A stretch of DNA of 64,000 nucleotides, taken from Unio delphinus (Eukaryota > Mollusca > Bivalvia > Unionida > Unionidae). Position numbers and translations under genes: made by a program. Positions 47,721 through 59,534 of the stretch are shown here, one piece after another; position 1 is the first letter of the stretch, and the number at the start of each line of letters is the position of its first letter. The DNA is taken from the NCBI GenBank assembly GCA_029339505.1, contig JAQISU010000108.1:20283501-20347500 (forward strand), given 5' to 3'. A model generated the notes under the pieces. That model did no database searches. It worked only from the letters and a program-made list of their open reading frames with translations, and was not told where the DNA came from.

Positions 47721-48283
47721 TTATGGTCTGCTAGTTTGTGTGTTCATGATGTCAGGTGTGTCAGGTGTTGTATTCTTGTCAAAGGTGTCCTCACTGATGG
47801 CAAATATGGTTTGTGGATGTAGTACGCCTACACAAGTTAATACGGTATTTGCACGTATATGTATTGGTTTTGGAGTAGGATTCATTATTTGCACCAAGTT
47901 CTTTTTGGTAACCGTTACAATTGTTCTAGCTGGTAAGACTGTATAGTTTGACATGTAATGAGATGGTTCTAGTAAAACAGGTGTTCCTTTTTTCTTTTAC
48001 TGATACTAACAGAAAAATAACAAATTAAGTTCGGTGAGATTGTCGTACTTTTCTTGGCGCGTGCCAAACCAGACTGACTGCGAATCAGATTAATGATTAC
48101 CGTATCGTCTAGCAAAGAGAGCGTTTGTGTATCAAGATTCACTACAGCTTTGTATTTAGTCAAAAAATCTATGCCCACAATGACTGAATGATGTAAAGCA
48201 GGTATAACATAGAATGTATGAGAGAAACGTACACCTCCTATTTTTAAATTGAATTCAGGCTCGAACTTCGTGCGATTCCCCAC
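47721..48283 (-). pseudogene. Gypsy protease region and linker
   Basis: 48283-47969 has retropepsin-like strands (FYVIPALHHSVIVGIDFL, then NLDTQTLSLL) with no clear active-site triplet in this frame; the catalytic D may lie in the damaged sequence upstream. 47954-47721 is the protease-RT linker. Confidence 0.6.
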
Positions 48284-48437
48284 CTGCTGCGGACAATATT
48301 AGAAATATCTCATGGTTGAAATTGACGTGGATTAAATCCTGCGCGATAAAGAAATTTTAGGTTGATGGCCGATATTGTCGCGCCTGTGTCTGCTAATGCA
48401 TTGTGATTTTGTCTTTAACAAAAAGAGGAACAAGGTT

Positions 48438-49016
48438 TTAGTGAATAGGTGTGATTAATGTGATTTGTGGTTCTTGGTCATTCTCACGACAGGTTCGTGT
48501 CCTACCGTGAGGTGCGCGTTCCTGTTGTTTACGTGTGGACATGCATACACGTGAAAAATGGCCTGTCTTGTGACAAAAGTGACGCTGTACATTGTAAGCA
48601 GGGCAAATTGACCTAGAAACACATAATCCTGCACAGAAAAAACAAGAGATTGAAGAGCGATATTGTGGTTCTTGTTGGTAACGCATACCACGCGGTGATG
48701 AGCTGTTACTAGTGTATTTTGGAGTATATGAATGAGCTGGCATCATCTATTGTTTATAGTACAAACCGCGTGCCTGGGGGTTTTGAGGGCGGAATGTCTG
48801 CTTAGTGTAATTGGCACTGGCAGGTGGTTATGAATATGTGTTAATGAACTCACTTTGTTTAGAATTAGCAACTTTAACCTCATCTTTTAGTTGTTTGACT
48901 TCATCAAGAATTGTGTTAAGGGCAGACAGATCAGTGTCATCAGTAGTGTCAATAGATTTTTCTGCTAAAACTGCAGCTTGTGGTAAATCTGACATGCTTG
49001 TTGGATTTTTGTTCAT
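48438..49016 (-). pseudogene. Gag remnant with zinc knuckle, Gypsy element
   Basis: MNKNPTSMSDLPQAAV (49016-48828) reads as a short coiled N-terminal piece. 48746-48438 has CHKTGHFSRVC and further cysteines of a nucleocapsid-type knuckle. Most of Gag's capsid domain is missing, which suggests a deletion. Confidence 0.5.
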
Positions 49017-49097
49017 AACTATCCGTTTTACTGATGAGCTCCTAGATAAAGAATGTCACCCAATGATAGAAATGTATAGGGAATTCAGGTACGGAAT

Positions 49098-49753
49098 CGT
49101 AGCTGGAATAAGAAGACAGACATCTATTTTCTTGTCGGTACGGAAACTTTTATTTGATTAATCAACACACATATATTTACTACATTCTAGAAACACATCT
49201 AAAAACTTTATAATAAAAATGCATGAAATACATATTATATTTTCCTTATTAAGCTTTCCAACTTCATTCATTCGTATAACTTCTGCATTTTAGAATATTA
49301 TACAAATAGTTAATTCTCGATCAATTTCAATATTGCCAAAGTATAAAATGTAATAACTGTAATTAATGTAACAATTAATTTAAAGAAATGTATTTTACTT
49401 ATTTTAAAATAGAATATTGATTTAGTATATATTGCTAGATATTATTCTTTCTTGCTTAAAGAATACTTTATTTCAACATTAAATCTAAACATGAAGTTGG
49501 TAGCGAATTCAACCTTTGCAATAAAAATTACATAAATATAATTAAATATGAATTCTTTAAAACATTTAAACATTCCATTACAATATATTATAAATAAAAG
49601 TATTAAGTGAACAATGCTGCTTACATAACAATGTTACCATGAAAATCTCAAACATTAAAGGTACTTATTCTTAAAAGAAGTTTTCGACATTTACAGTTCT
49701 TACCTGGAATAAGAAGACAGACACCTGTTTTCTTGTCGATACGGAAACTGACC
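49098..49753 (-). repeat. 46-bp direct repeat 607 bp apart, with splice-like sequence
   Basis: A sequence read on the minus strand as GTCTGTCTTCTTATTCCAG, with about 25 bases before it, occurs at 49098-49146 and 49705-49753. The right copy is followed by GTAAGAACTG (donor-like). The left copy ends in a pyrimidine tract plus AG (acceptor-like) before CTACGATTCC. A minus-strand TATAAATA lies at about 49773. It may be the 5' LTR or leader of the Gypsy element. Confidence 0.45.
49162..49700. other. AT-rich stretch, no gene seen
   Basis: No open frame, repeat or RNA feature stands out between the two 46-bp repeats. Confidence 0.6.
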
Positions 49754-50050
49754 TGAGCCTAGATGCGCGATCTATTTATACGCATCCGGTTCGTGTCAGG
49801 GTTAAACAAGGTCGCACCCTTGGTGTACCTGTCAGAAAAGATGCCCACTCTTCATCAGGTAGGAATCAGTTTCATCAGGTAGGAACCAGTTTGTTTTACG
49901 TCATAAGACTTAGTTTTATGGTTTATTTATATTCGTTTGGCATCGTCACACCAAATATGGTTATCCGTTATTTGAGAACCATTTTGTTTTGTGCCCCTAT
50001 AAGTTTTTTTTAATAGAAAGGTTAACCCACTTTTATTAACCGAATTGGTA

Positions 50051-50217
50051 ATTCGCTAATGTCTGGGTCACATAATATATGTTTTTACTGATAGAATCAA
50101 GGAGTTTCTAGCTAAATCAGTGATATAGCATGTATTCGCAATTGTCTGGGTCACTGAATATATGTTTTAACTGATCGAATCTAGGAGTTTCTAGCTAAAT
50201 CAGTGATATGGCATGTA
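50051..50217. repeat. 83-bp tandem repeat, two copies
   Basis: ATTCGC..TGTCTGGGTCAC starts at 50051 and 50134. Each unit ends near GATATRGCATGT, with about 10 differences between copies. Confidence 0.8.
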
Positions 50218-50514
50218 TAATGTTTTTTGTAATATAGTTCCACACATATTGTACATTGTTAAAGCTTTAACTTATCTTTACTGGTTTTACGTAGTCTGGC
50301 TTATAACTATTTTTATTCTATATAGTTGTGTTTTAAAAACAAATGAAATTACTCTTAATAAATTTTAGAGCTTACTTTAATATAAACGAATTAAACATTA
50401 CTTTAATACAATTTAAATAAAATGGCAACCTTATAAATTTCACTAAAAAAATCTATCCTAACATCTCCAATGATGTAAATTTTATTCTCGGTTTGTTAAA
50501 CCCTTTTAACTGTA

Positions 50515-50629
50515 TGTATGTATGTATGCATGCATGCATGCATGTATGTATGTATGTATGTATGTATGTATGTATGTATGTATGTATGTATGTATGTATG
50601 TATGTATGTATGTATGTATGTATGTATGA
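50515..50629. repeat. TATG/CATG microsatellite
   Basis: About 29 units of a 4-bp repeat, TATG with a CATG interruption near 50530. It opens the left copy of the segmental duplication. Confidence 0.95.
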
Positions 50630-50934
50630 TTTACTAAATCACAGATTACTGCAATAATGAATAACATTATGTTAACTGATCGATTGTTCTCATGATTTAT
50701 CAGTCCGAAAAAATCGTTTTCACAACAATTCCATTTTCCCAATGTATTAGCCCAAAAGTTCCTTTGTCCGGAAGATTAGTGTATGGATGATTTGTAAATT
50801 CATAAGACGTTTATCAGATTTTATTAAAATAACAAGCCAATCTTAACAATTCTATTTTTTTATAATTCTTCCTCTTGTATATTGCGGTACTAAAGCAGAC
50901 AATTTGATAAACTCAAATTAAACAATAGATGCAA

Positions 50935-51160
50935 TATATTAATTAAAGTCGTTTTACAGGTACTGCTATAAAAAAAGACAGATAAAACCAATATATTAAT
51001 TAAAGTCGTTTTACAGGTACTGCTATAAAAAAGACAGATAAAACCAATATATTAATTAAAGTCGTTTTACAGGTACTGCTATAAAAAAAGACAGATAAAA
51101 CCAATATATTAATTAAAGTCGTTTTACAGGTACTGCTATACAAAAGACAGATAAAACCAA
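50935..51160. repeat. 57-bp tandem repeat, four copies
   Basis: The unit ATTAATTAAAGTCGTTTTAC continues with a CAGGTACTGCTATA segment and an AAGACAGATAAAACC segment. The period is 56-57 bp. The paralogous segment has it once (about 57950-58000). Confidence 0.9.
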
Positions 51161-51613
51161 TCAAAACGTTTAGCAAATATGGTAAAACAAACTTGCAGTT
51201 TACAACCAAAACACATGCCATTTACACAAAAACCAGTTTCTTATATAATAAAGTAGTTTTATTATTTGACTAAAATAGGAACAATCTTTCTATCATAGTG
51301 TTCTCTTTCAAATAGTCTCATTCATTTTTCCCTTTATCATTATCCCCATACGTGTGTTAAGCGTTCATTTGAATATGATGTCACTAGGAAATTGTTCTAC
51401 TGTCTTTTATTAAATGTTTTGTTATTATCAGTCCTTTTGTTTTCCCTATTTACAATTAAGAATTAGGTTTTCTATACACTTTTACAATGCCATTAAGAGT
51501 TGATAATAAATCGATATCTTCCTTTGGCTTGGTGCTGCTGATTATAGTATTGAGTCTTTCATACAAGTCTATTTATAGCTATTTGTCGTTTTATTTGGTT
51601 CAAAACTTCATTC

Positions 51614-51924
51614 AACCTCTCCGGTGGTCTAGTCCGCCGCGGAAGCGGGAGCTCGTGGGTTCGATCCCCGGCCGAGTCATACCAAAGACTTACAAAAATG
51701 GTACTAACAGATGCCTCGTTTGGCGCTCAGCCTTATGAGGTTAGTGTTAGGACTGGTCGTCCTGATGTCAGGATAATGTGACTGAGTCGGACATCATGCT
51801 ACATGTCTGCGGCATGATGTTCCAATACTAGACGTCACTGTAAACTGCCTCACTGCAGACATGTAGGAATATGACTGAAACTGTGTTCAGCTACAATAAA
51901 TCCTAATCAAGCAAACAAACAAAA
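51614..51924 (+). mobile_element. tRNA-derived SINE, second copy, with 14-bp target duplications
   Basis: Same family as 1082-1408, with the B box GGTTCGATCCC and a CAAACAAACAAA tail, but part of the A-box region is lost. TCAAAACTTCATTC flanks it at 51600-51613 and 51925-51938. The paralogous site near 58440 has no SINE and shows the pre-insertion state. Confidence 0.93.
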
Positions 51925-52235
51925 TCAAAACTTCATTCTTTTAAAAGGTAGGTATCTTGTTGTCGTACGATGGAACCGATTCATATAAATATATACCTAT
52001 ATTACGGGACTCGACTCGTCGTAGTTGTACGCAAATGTTTCAACACATTAAGCTGGTTTTGTCTAACTTAACCGATCTCAGCGTTCACGATTCTAGGATA
52101 GGACAATGTGTTTTCTAAATATTCGTTGTTCTATTTACTGCTTGGTTATTTATAGAAGTGTGTGATGTCATTTCCACGAGTTTTGTTTTGTCTAGTCGAT
52201 GCAAGCAGTTGGAACTTGTATGTTGTTGACATTCC

Positions 52236-52323
<88 letters not shown>
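52236..52323. repeat. CT then CA compound microsatellite
   Basis: About 29 CT units run into about 14 CA units. Open frames across it are artefacts. Confidence 0.95.
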
Positions 52324-52324
<1 letters not shown>

Positions 52325-52842
52325 CATCTTTATTTACGAAACAGCGTGTATGATGTTATGGTTATGCTGATTAATTATTTTAATTTTTGGTTTAGAGGGT
52401 ATATGAACGTCATCAACAGGGTTCAAATTATAAATGTATATTAATGCCAAACTTGTAAAATTCAACAGGCCAATCTTAAGTTTAAAGTATATATCAATCA
52501 ATATTGTCAGGGTTATGTTTATTCACCAAATATTCTTCATCTGTAGGCTAAAGAGCGTTTTCATTATATTCGTGATAAACACGAAAAGTAGTATATTTAC
52601 TGGGACATGATTTTTTCTGTCGCTTCAAGAGCGCATGTCCACTCTCTATATTATGTCATGAATTGGGCAGGAGGTTTGGTCGTAATTTTCTGATTTTAAA
52701 GCAAAACAGAGTAGTGTAGTGTGTACTTCACTGTCCACCAGGATGACAAATGTTCCACAGAATACATAAGTATACAAGACAGAAAGACTGAGAGAAGTTT
52801 GTATTTAATTTTACTTAATTCTTATCCTTTTTTAATCTCTTT
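52324..52842. other. No gene seen; LINE 3'-end-like sequence near 52780-52850
   Basis: AT-rich. The last 80 bases (ACTGAGAGAAGTTTGT onward) are similar to 56180-56245 and likely mark the 3' end of the LINE fragment that follows. Confidence 0.5.
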
Positions 52843-53139
52843 TTATCTCCACCTTTTCGCATAATTAAAGATTGTATCGAGCAGATGCTGCATCGAATGA
52901 TGCGAATTAGCCATTACAGTTGTGTCATCCGCTAATAAGACACACGGCAGTTGGAGATCGGCAAGTTTTAGGCCTCGCAAAGTGTGATCTAAATCAGTGA
53001 TCAAATCGTCTATCATAACGAGAAACAACCAAGCAGATAAGATACGACCCTGTCCTACGCTCTGCTTAATATTGAAATATTTGGACAATTTGCACGCAAA
53101 TAAAACAGAACTGGTTACTCCCTTAAACGAGTCTTTCAT
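52843..53139 (-). pseudogene. LINE reverse transcriptase fragment
   Basis: The 98-residue fragment reads SVGQGRILSAWLFLVMIDDL (a degenerate RQGxxLSPxLF block) and then VLLADDTTVMANS (the A/FADD box). Neighbouring sequence gives no further RT domain, so it is a 5'-truncated, internally short remnant. Confidence 0.8.
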
Positions 53140-56080
53140 GATGCGCCACGTCTTCCCTTTATTTGATTATTATTTGAGAGATGACTGTTATTGAATTATA
53201 TTAAATTGTTGTTATTTGAATTTCACATTGTGTGTAATCATTAATCTAACTGTCGGCACAGCTGGTATTGGGCTCTAAGATTTGCATCTCTCTATCACTA
53301 CTTCAATTTATGACAAAAACAAACCATGGTGGGACTTCTGTAATAATCTAAATAACACTGGAATTACCCCACCCAACCTAAATAAAGGAAAACCTTTACA
53401 CAGGAACACAAGACGATGTTAACATGAAATGTTTTTTAGACTTATTAACTGACTGCAAAATACATGGATAATCAACCTAGCTTTAGAAGCTGACTGGCTA
53501 TACAATTCAATACCTTATTCCTAATTGATCTTAAACGTTGGCTACTTACATAAACATACAAATAAACACAATCTTGTAAATCTGACTAGACAGAATTCAA
53601 GTATGATATTACCCTTAACAATAATACTGCGTTGAATCACTCAAATACCAAAAGAACATTACAATTCTAACTGGTTGTCAAGTGCCAAATTTTTCGTCAG
53701 TGACATCCAGTAATTAATTCGTAGGCTAGCCGACAATCAACTGTCTTGGAGTAGAGTTTGGAACGGAAAGAATGTTAGTTTAATTCAGTCAGACTGTTAC
53801 AATAATTATAGTGAAAATGGACTGAGTGTTTGACACGTTAAAATTATGTGATTCCTCACGCAGAGCTTTCAAAAATGATTGAGACAAATGATAAGGTGAT
53901 ATTTCGATCCTAAGTGGCATTTTTGGCATCTTGATAGACCGTTTTCATAAGGTCAGTAAGAATAGCATTTATTCCGATTGGGCGAATGCATAGGGAAGGG
54001 GGGGGTGTCGGACCCCAGAATCGGGGAAATATATACTTCGTATCAAACGAGGTTAGTCAGTCAAGGAAGACCTCTGCAAGAGAGGAAGTAGAAACTACAT
54101 AGTCAAGACTCCGAGCGTGCTTTGAAAGATAGACGTTCGTAAAAGTTGGGTTCCAGTTAAACTGAATGTGGAACGATTGTAAGACGCCAAAAACACAAGG
54201 TATTTAACTCAAATTCACCTTTATCATGATGTAATGTATATGCTGTTTATCTTTGGCATAAATGCATAATGTATCGATACTACGATACAAATAGTTCAGT
54301 ATTACATTGATTTAATAACGTACTTTGATATGTTTCTTTGTTACAGATGCCTGATGTGTTCATATTTTGTATGGATAGTCGGTTTTACAGTGATTTAATA
54401 ATGTATTTTGAATTCTGAATTAGCATTTTTTCCCTTATATACTTAGGTAGGTAAATGGGTGGTGTAGAAAACCCGCCGTGTACATTTATGATTGGAAAGT
54501 GTTACATTAATCTGAATTTTTAATATTAGTAAATATGGATTGTGTGTTATGATATATTGCCTCACTTTACGTAATGATTTACGGGGATATATGACTTTCC
54601 CGAATTCTGATGTCGATAAGTAGCAGTATAGCTCTATTGATCTGAAGACCTGTATAGTATTTGTTAGTCGTATAAATGATAACACTGATAGTAAGATCTG
54701 ATTTTTCGAACCTGAAAAACGGACTTACTATCTCAACTCTGGAAGTAACGAGATACTTAGGGCGTTTTACCCTTTTCTTTTACAAGGAAAATAGTTTATT
54801 GTGGCAAGAGTGAGAATCAGCGAGAAGTCAAAGGAAAATAGTTTATTTTGGCAAGAGTAAGAATCAGCGAGAAGTCAAAGGAAAAGAGAAAATAAAAAAG
54901 AAGTAAGAAGTCAGAGTTTGGAATTCCCGTTCGATCAAAGGCCAAGCTGAAGTCGGACGCACGAAGGGAAAAGAAAGGAAAACCAGTCGACGAAAAAGGT
55001 CATTTTGAATCACCCAACAGTCCAATGTTAAATGAACATTCGATTCCTTGATGAAATTTACTCTCAGTATTAACGGCTAACTTCATTTATTTTTATTAGT
55101 GTTTGGATTCTTATGAATGTATCCATTATTTGAAAGCTTCAGTTTATGTATTTTCTGAACTAAGTGTATTCAGAAAGTGAGAAATTGTAATTCACAGTGT
55201 CATTCTTTTCTTAATTGTATTTTTCATTAAATTCATAATTTATCTTTACGGGGGCTCGTGTATTGTCTTGTTCAAAGTACCATCTCAGATTACTATATTC
55301 ACTGACCGGACAGATTACACCGTAGAGATCATCTTCTAGATAACGATAATTAGCGGGAGGCGGTCTTCAAGTGTTGTTTTTCAAGTTGCGCAATACCTCT
55401 GACCAGGCCTTGTGCGATATTGTACTGATAACACTTTGATAACCCGCCAGCACCACGTTACACTGGTCATAACTAAAATCATGATAGACTATGTACTGAA
55501 TAAATCATCATGTACATTAAAACTCGGATGTTGATTTCACACTCGAATTACATGCAAAAGCAATCTGTATCAGTATCGGATGGGGTAGAGATGGCCTAGC
55601 ACAATACAACAGTTCATATCTACACTGAAGAGTAAGAACGCTTCTCACTGTATCCATACTCGAGTACATGTCTGTTACATGGATATGGCCTGTACTAGAC
55701 ACCGGAGGTGCATTACTGATAAAAAGAAAACAAAAAATGAAGGTGCCTGGAAACAATAACAAATTGAAGCAAGGTATTCCCCTCTATGATAAATTTTAAT
55801 TAGGGGCGTAACTTGGATGTACTACGGTACGATGACTAACATTCCCGGCTGCACTCTGTTTTATGTGGGAAATTTTACTTTCGATTCTATGTCAGGAGCT
55901 ATTTTTAGAACTTGGAATGTACCGTAAAAATTCTTATTTTGTTCTTAGTAATGCACCGTATCCCTAATGTACATCTCCCCATGCCTAATGAAAAAGAACG
56001 ATAACAGAAATGCTCTTCTCAATGAAAACAAGAATGCACTCAATGTTTCGTCCAATTAGTATATGTTATGGTTGTTATAT
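53140..56080. other. No gene seen; one short tandem repeat
   Basis: About 2.9 kb without a convincing coding region. A roughly 52-bp unit (AAGGAAAATAGTTTATT, then GGCAAGAGT.AGAATCAGCG) is repeated twice at about 54783-54890. A G-rich run lies near 53997-54008. Confidence 0.6.
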
Positions 56081-56082
56081 TA

Positions 56083-56084
<2 letters not shown>

Positions 56085-56156
<72 letters not shown>
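56085..56156. repeat. GA microsatellite
   Basis: About 36 GA units. The LINE-3'-end-like sequence (ACTGAGAGAAGTTTGT) follows it. Confidence 0.95.
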
Positions 56157-56157
<1 letters not shown>

Positions 56158-56249
56158 GGACTGGGACGGAAAAGCAGAAAAACTGAGAGAAGTTTGTTTT
56201 TAATTTTGCTTAATTCTTGACCTTTTTATCTCTTTTTATTTGATATGTT

Positions 56250-57580
56250 TATTCACAGTCTTGTTCAGCAAATTAAATAAATTCATTGATAAATATTTAG
56301 TCCTCTACAAATTTTCAATATATGACCTAAGCATTAATATCATTACATTAATTTAATCTATACATTTATTGAAATTGACCTAAATTAAAATTCAAAACAG
56401 TAATAAAACGTGATTGTCAGACGTTCATATTGATGTACGTACTATGTTACAATTATTTACATAAGTCAGAATATAATTTTAAAATACTAGTGTACACTGA
56501 TAGATTTCATATCGTGCGTGACGTATATTTTCATTGAAACATTTATCTACACTGTGCTGAAATACTTTAGTTATTTTCATACCAAGATGTTCTTACGTTC
56601 TTGTCTGCATGGTCCACATGTACATCTTTAGCACACTATGTGTGCATAAATGCCAGGAAGATGTGGCACCAATCCATATTCCTGGATAAATTAAATCACT
56701 ACCATATTAATAAATGGCAGTGCAAAATAGTGAACATATGACCCTAGTGGCCGGTTTCACTTTATATCCAACTCGACGACAACTTTATAATCAATATGCG
56801 GTTGTAGGTGTTATGCTGTTAAACTCGGCGAGGATGAGCTTGAATTCTTTGAATCGTTATTGTAGCCTTCGTTTTCAGCCACTAACTGACAAAATGAAGG
56901 ACTGTCGACAGCAGGTCGCATTTTAGTCAACTGCAATAGGGATGATAATTATTGTTAACAACATGTCCATCGTGCCATGCACCCACCCCCACCCAACCAT
57001 CAATCACAACAGTCATCGTTTATATCGTGTCGTCCATATCGTGAACCACACTGCTACAACTATCACTACCACTACTGCTACTACTATTGCTACTTGCTAA
57101 TATTATTAGTGTTATTACTACTGCAATCGCCACACCCAACTCTGCTGCATTTCACTACAACAACAACAACAAATCAAAACTCTTTGGTTTTGCAATGACT
57201 TTGCTCATCGATCAAAACTGGAATTCGGCGAAACCCGATTTATGAAGTTAGGATGCTTTCCGAAAAATAATGGGCACTGGGCACGAATGGCAGAATGTGT
57301 TGAAGCGCATATAAATAGTCACACAATTTGTTCTTCGAAGAGGGTTGGAATTAGGTCAAGGTCGGTTGTTTCTATTTGCAACCGTTTTCCCAAACATCTA
57401 GTCATCTGATGTATACGTTATTATTAGATTGATTTGGAAGTGTAAATATAGTAGCATATCGTTTTCTATTTATAAATCCTGGAAATAATCGCAAGAACTG
57501 TCTATGGATATTACTTGCAGAAATGTCAGTAAAAGATGGAAGAAACATAGTTATACAGAATTATATCACGTCATATTCAT
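56250..57580. other. No gene seen; low-complexity CAC/TAC-rich patch
   Basis: Short open frames near 56714 and 56977 have no recognisable domain, and the second lies in a CAT/CAC-rich patch. I read the stretch as non-coding. Confidence 0.5.
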
Positions 57581-57581
57581 G

Positions 57582-57612
<31 letters not shown>

Positions 57613-57634
57613 TGTATGTATGTATGTATGTATG
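57582..57634. repeat. ATGT microsatellite
   Basis: About 13 units, in the same place relative to the duplication as the array at 50515. Confidence 0.95.
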
Positions 57635-58496
57635 TTCTACTACTGGATAAATCATAGATTACTGTAATAGTGAATAACATTATGTTAACTGATCGATTGA
57701 TCTGATGATCTATCAGTCCGAAATAATTGTTTTCACAACAAGTCCATTTTCCCAATGTATTAGCCCAAAAGTTCCTTTGTCCTGAAGGATAATTGTATGG
57801 ATGACTGTTAAATTCATAAGACTTTTATCAGATTTTATTACAACAAGCCAATCTCAACAATTCTATTTTTTCATACTTCTTCTTCTTGTATATTGCGGTA
57901 CTAAAGCAGGCAATTTTATAAACTCAGATTGAACAATAGATGAAATATATTAATTAAGGCCGTTTTACAGGTACTGCTATACAAAAGACAGATAAAACCA
58001 ATCAAAAGGTTTAGCAAATATGATAAAACAAACTTGCAGTTTACAACCAAAACACATGCCATTTACACAAATACCAGTTTCTTATATAATAAAATCGTTT
58101 TATTATTTGACTAAAATATGAAGAATCTTCCTGTCATAGTCTTCTCTTTCAAATAGTCTCATTCATTTTTCCCTTTATCATTATCTCCATACGTGTGTTA
58201 AGCGTTCATTTGAATATGATGTCCATAGGAAATTGTTCTACTGTCTTTTATTAAATGTTTTGATATAATCAGCAATTTTGCTTTCCCTATTTATAATCAT
58301 CAATTAGGTTTTCTATACACTTTTACAACACCATTAAGAGTTTGTAATAAATTAATATATTCCTTTGGCTTGGTGCTGCTGATTATAGTATTGAGTCTTT
58401 CATCCAAGTCTATTTATGGATAATTGTCGTTTTGTTTTATTCAAACCTCCATTCTTTTATAAGGTAGGTATCTTGTTGTTGTACGATGGAACCGAT

Positions 58497-58564
<68 letters not shown>

Positions 58565-58795
58565 GTACCCGCCTCGTCATAGTTGTACGCAAATGTTTCA
58601 ACACATTAATCTGGTTTTGTCTAACTTAACCGATCACAGTGTTCACATTAGGATAGGACAATGTGTTTTCTAAATATTCATTGTTCTATTTACTGCTTGG
58701 TTATTTATAGAAGTGTGTGTGATGTCATTTCCACGAGGGTTTTTTTTTTTTGTCTAGTTGATGCATGCAGTTGGAACTTGTATGTTGTTGAAGTT
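57635..58795 (+). repeat. Segmental duplication, right copy
   Basis: Counterpart of 50630-52233 about 7 kb away. It lacks the SINE and the 57-bp expansion. It has an AT microsatellite (58498-58561) where the left copy has a short AT stretch. No gene is seen. Confidence 0.85.
58498..58561. repeat. AT microsatellite
   Basis: About 31 AT units inside the right copy of the duplication. Confidence 0.95.
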
Positions 58796-58931
58796 TCCTC
58801 TTTTTGTGTTTGTTTTACTTTTACTACATGCACGATTTTCTTTTCTGAAATCAAATCGAAACTAAGTTAAAAGAATATTGTGCATTTCAGGGAATTCCGC
58901 TTGTCTATTTCCGTTCTATTCGTAACCGCAC

Positions 58932-59030
58932 TATATAGTAGAAATCAGTTCAGAATTATCTTCACCACCAGCGAGGTGTAAGTCCAAACGTCACAGGGTT
59001 TCTGCAAGCTTTTGGATAAGAGAGAAAAAG
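58932..59030 (+). promoter_or_regulatory. Likely core promoter and non-coding first exon of the GIMAP-like gene
   Basis: A TATATAG box lies at 58933-58939, so transcription would start near 58960. The first exon would end at AGAAAAAG|GTAAGG, a good donor at 59031. It has no ATG in frame with the coding exon. Predicted from sequence only. Confidence 0.45.
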
Positions 59031-59533
59031 GTAAGGTTCTTATGTGTAATCAACAAAATTCAAAGACCGCTTTAAATGTAAATAATGCTACCCGAAATTC
59101 GTTTAATTTCAGTCATTTAAAGGAAACTTAACGATAGCATGAAATACATGAATGTAGTTCCAGTTTACACTGATAAATGTTTGAGTTTGTAAAAGTTTCA
59201 GACCATCTCAACTTGCAATGATGGTTCGTTTTATATATGCAGAGTTTTTTTTTTCCAGGCGTGTCATATGATTATATCAAGCTGATCAATGAAACCTGAC
59301 AAACTATTGTGTTGTAACGACACTAATCAACACGATGATGAGAATCTTTATACATAAATTTGTCTCTGCATTTAGACAGTCCTCTTTCTTATTCATGATT
59401 GGTCGCATAACGTCGAAACTTCACGTTTAATAATTGAATTATGTGTAGGTCAGACCAAAAAATTAAAAGTGTTATCATGCAATTCACTCAAATAAAATTT
59501 ATCCCTGTTTATTTTTCTTCTTTCTTTCTTCAG
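59031..59533 (+). other. Predicted intron in the 5' leader of the GIMAP-like gene
   Basis: Donor GTAAGG at 59031. The acceptor is a long pyrimidine tract ending TTCTTTCTTCAG at 59533, one base before the start codon. A weaker acceptor (TTTTTCCAG) lies near 59260. Confidence 0.5.
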
Positions 59534-59534
59534 G

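Larger units (their letters stand above)
50630..52233 (+). repeat. Segmental duplication, left copy
   Basis: The stretch from ACTGATCGATTG through GTTGGAACTTGTATGTTG matches 57635-58795 along its length with moderate divergence. It differs by a SINE (51614-51924), by four instead of one copy of a 57-bp unit, and by different microsatellites. No gene is seen. Confidence 0.85.

Noticed and set aside
52115..52353. Frames rich in Ser-Leu or Arg-Glu and Thr-His
   Set aside because: They are translations of the CT/CA microsatellite. The same reasoning removes frames over the TATG arrays at 50506-50742 and 57561-57755.
53980..55280. Possible solo LTR ending near GGGGGCTCGTG
   Set aside because: GGGGGCTCG recalls a retroviral primer-binding site, but there are no matching ends, target duplication or coding remains beside it.
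56714..56926. 70-codon frame
   Set aside because: No domain, no splice or promoter context, and a length expected by chance.
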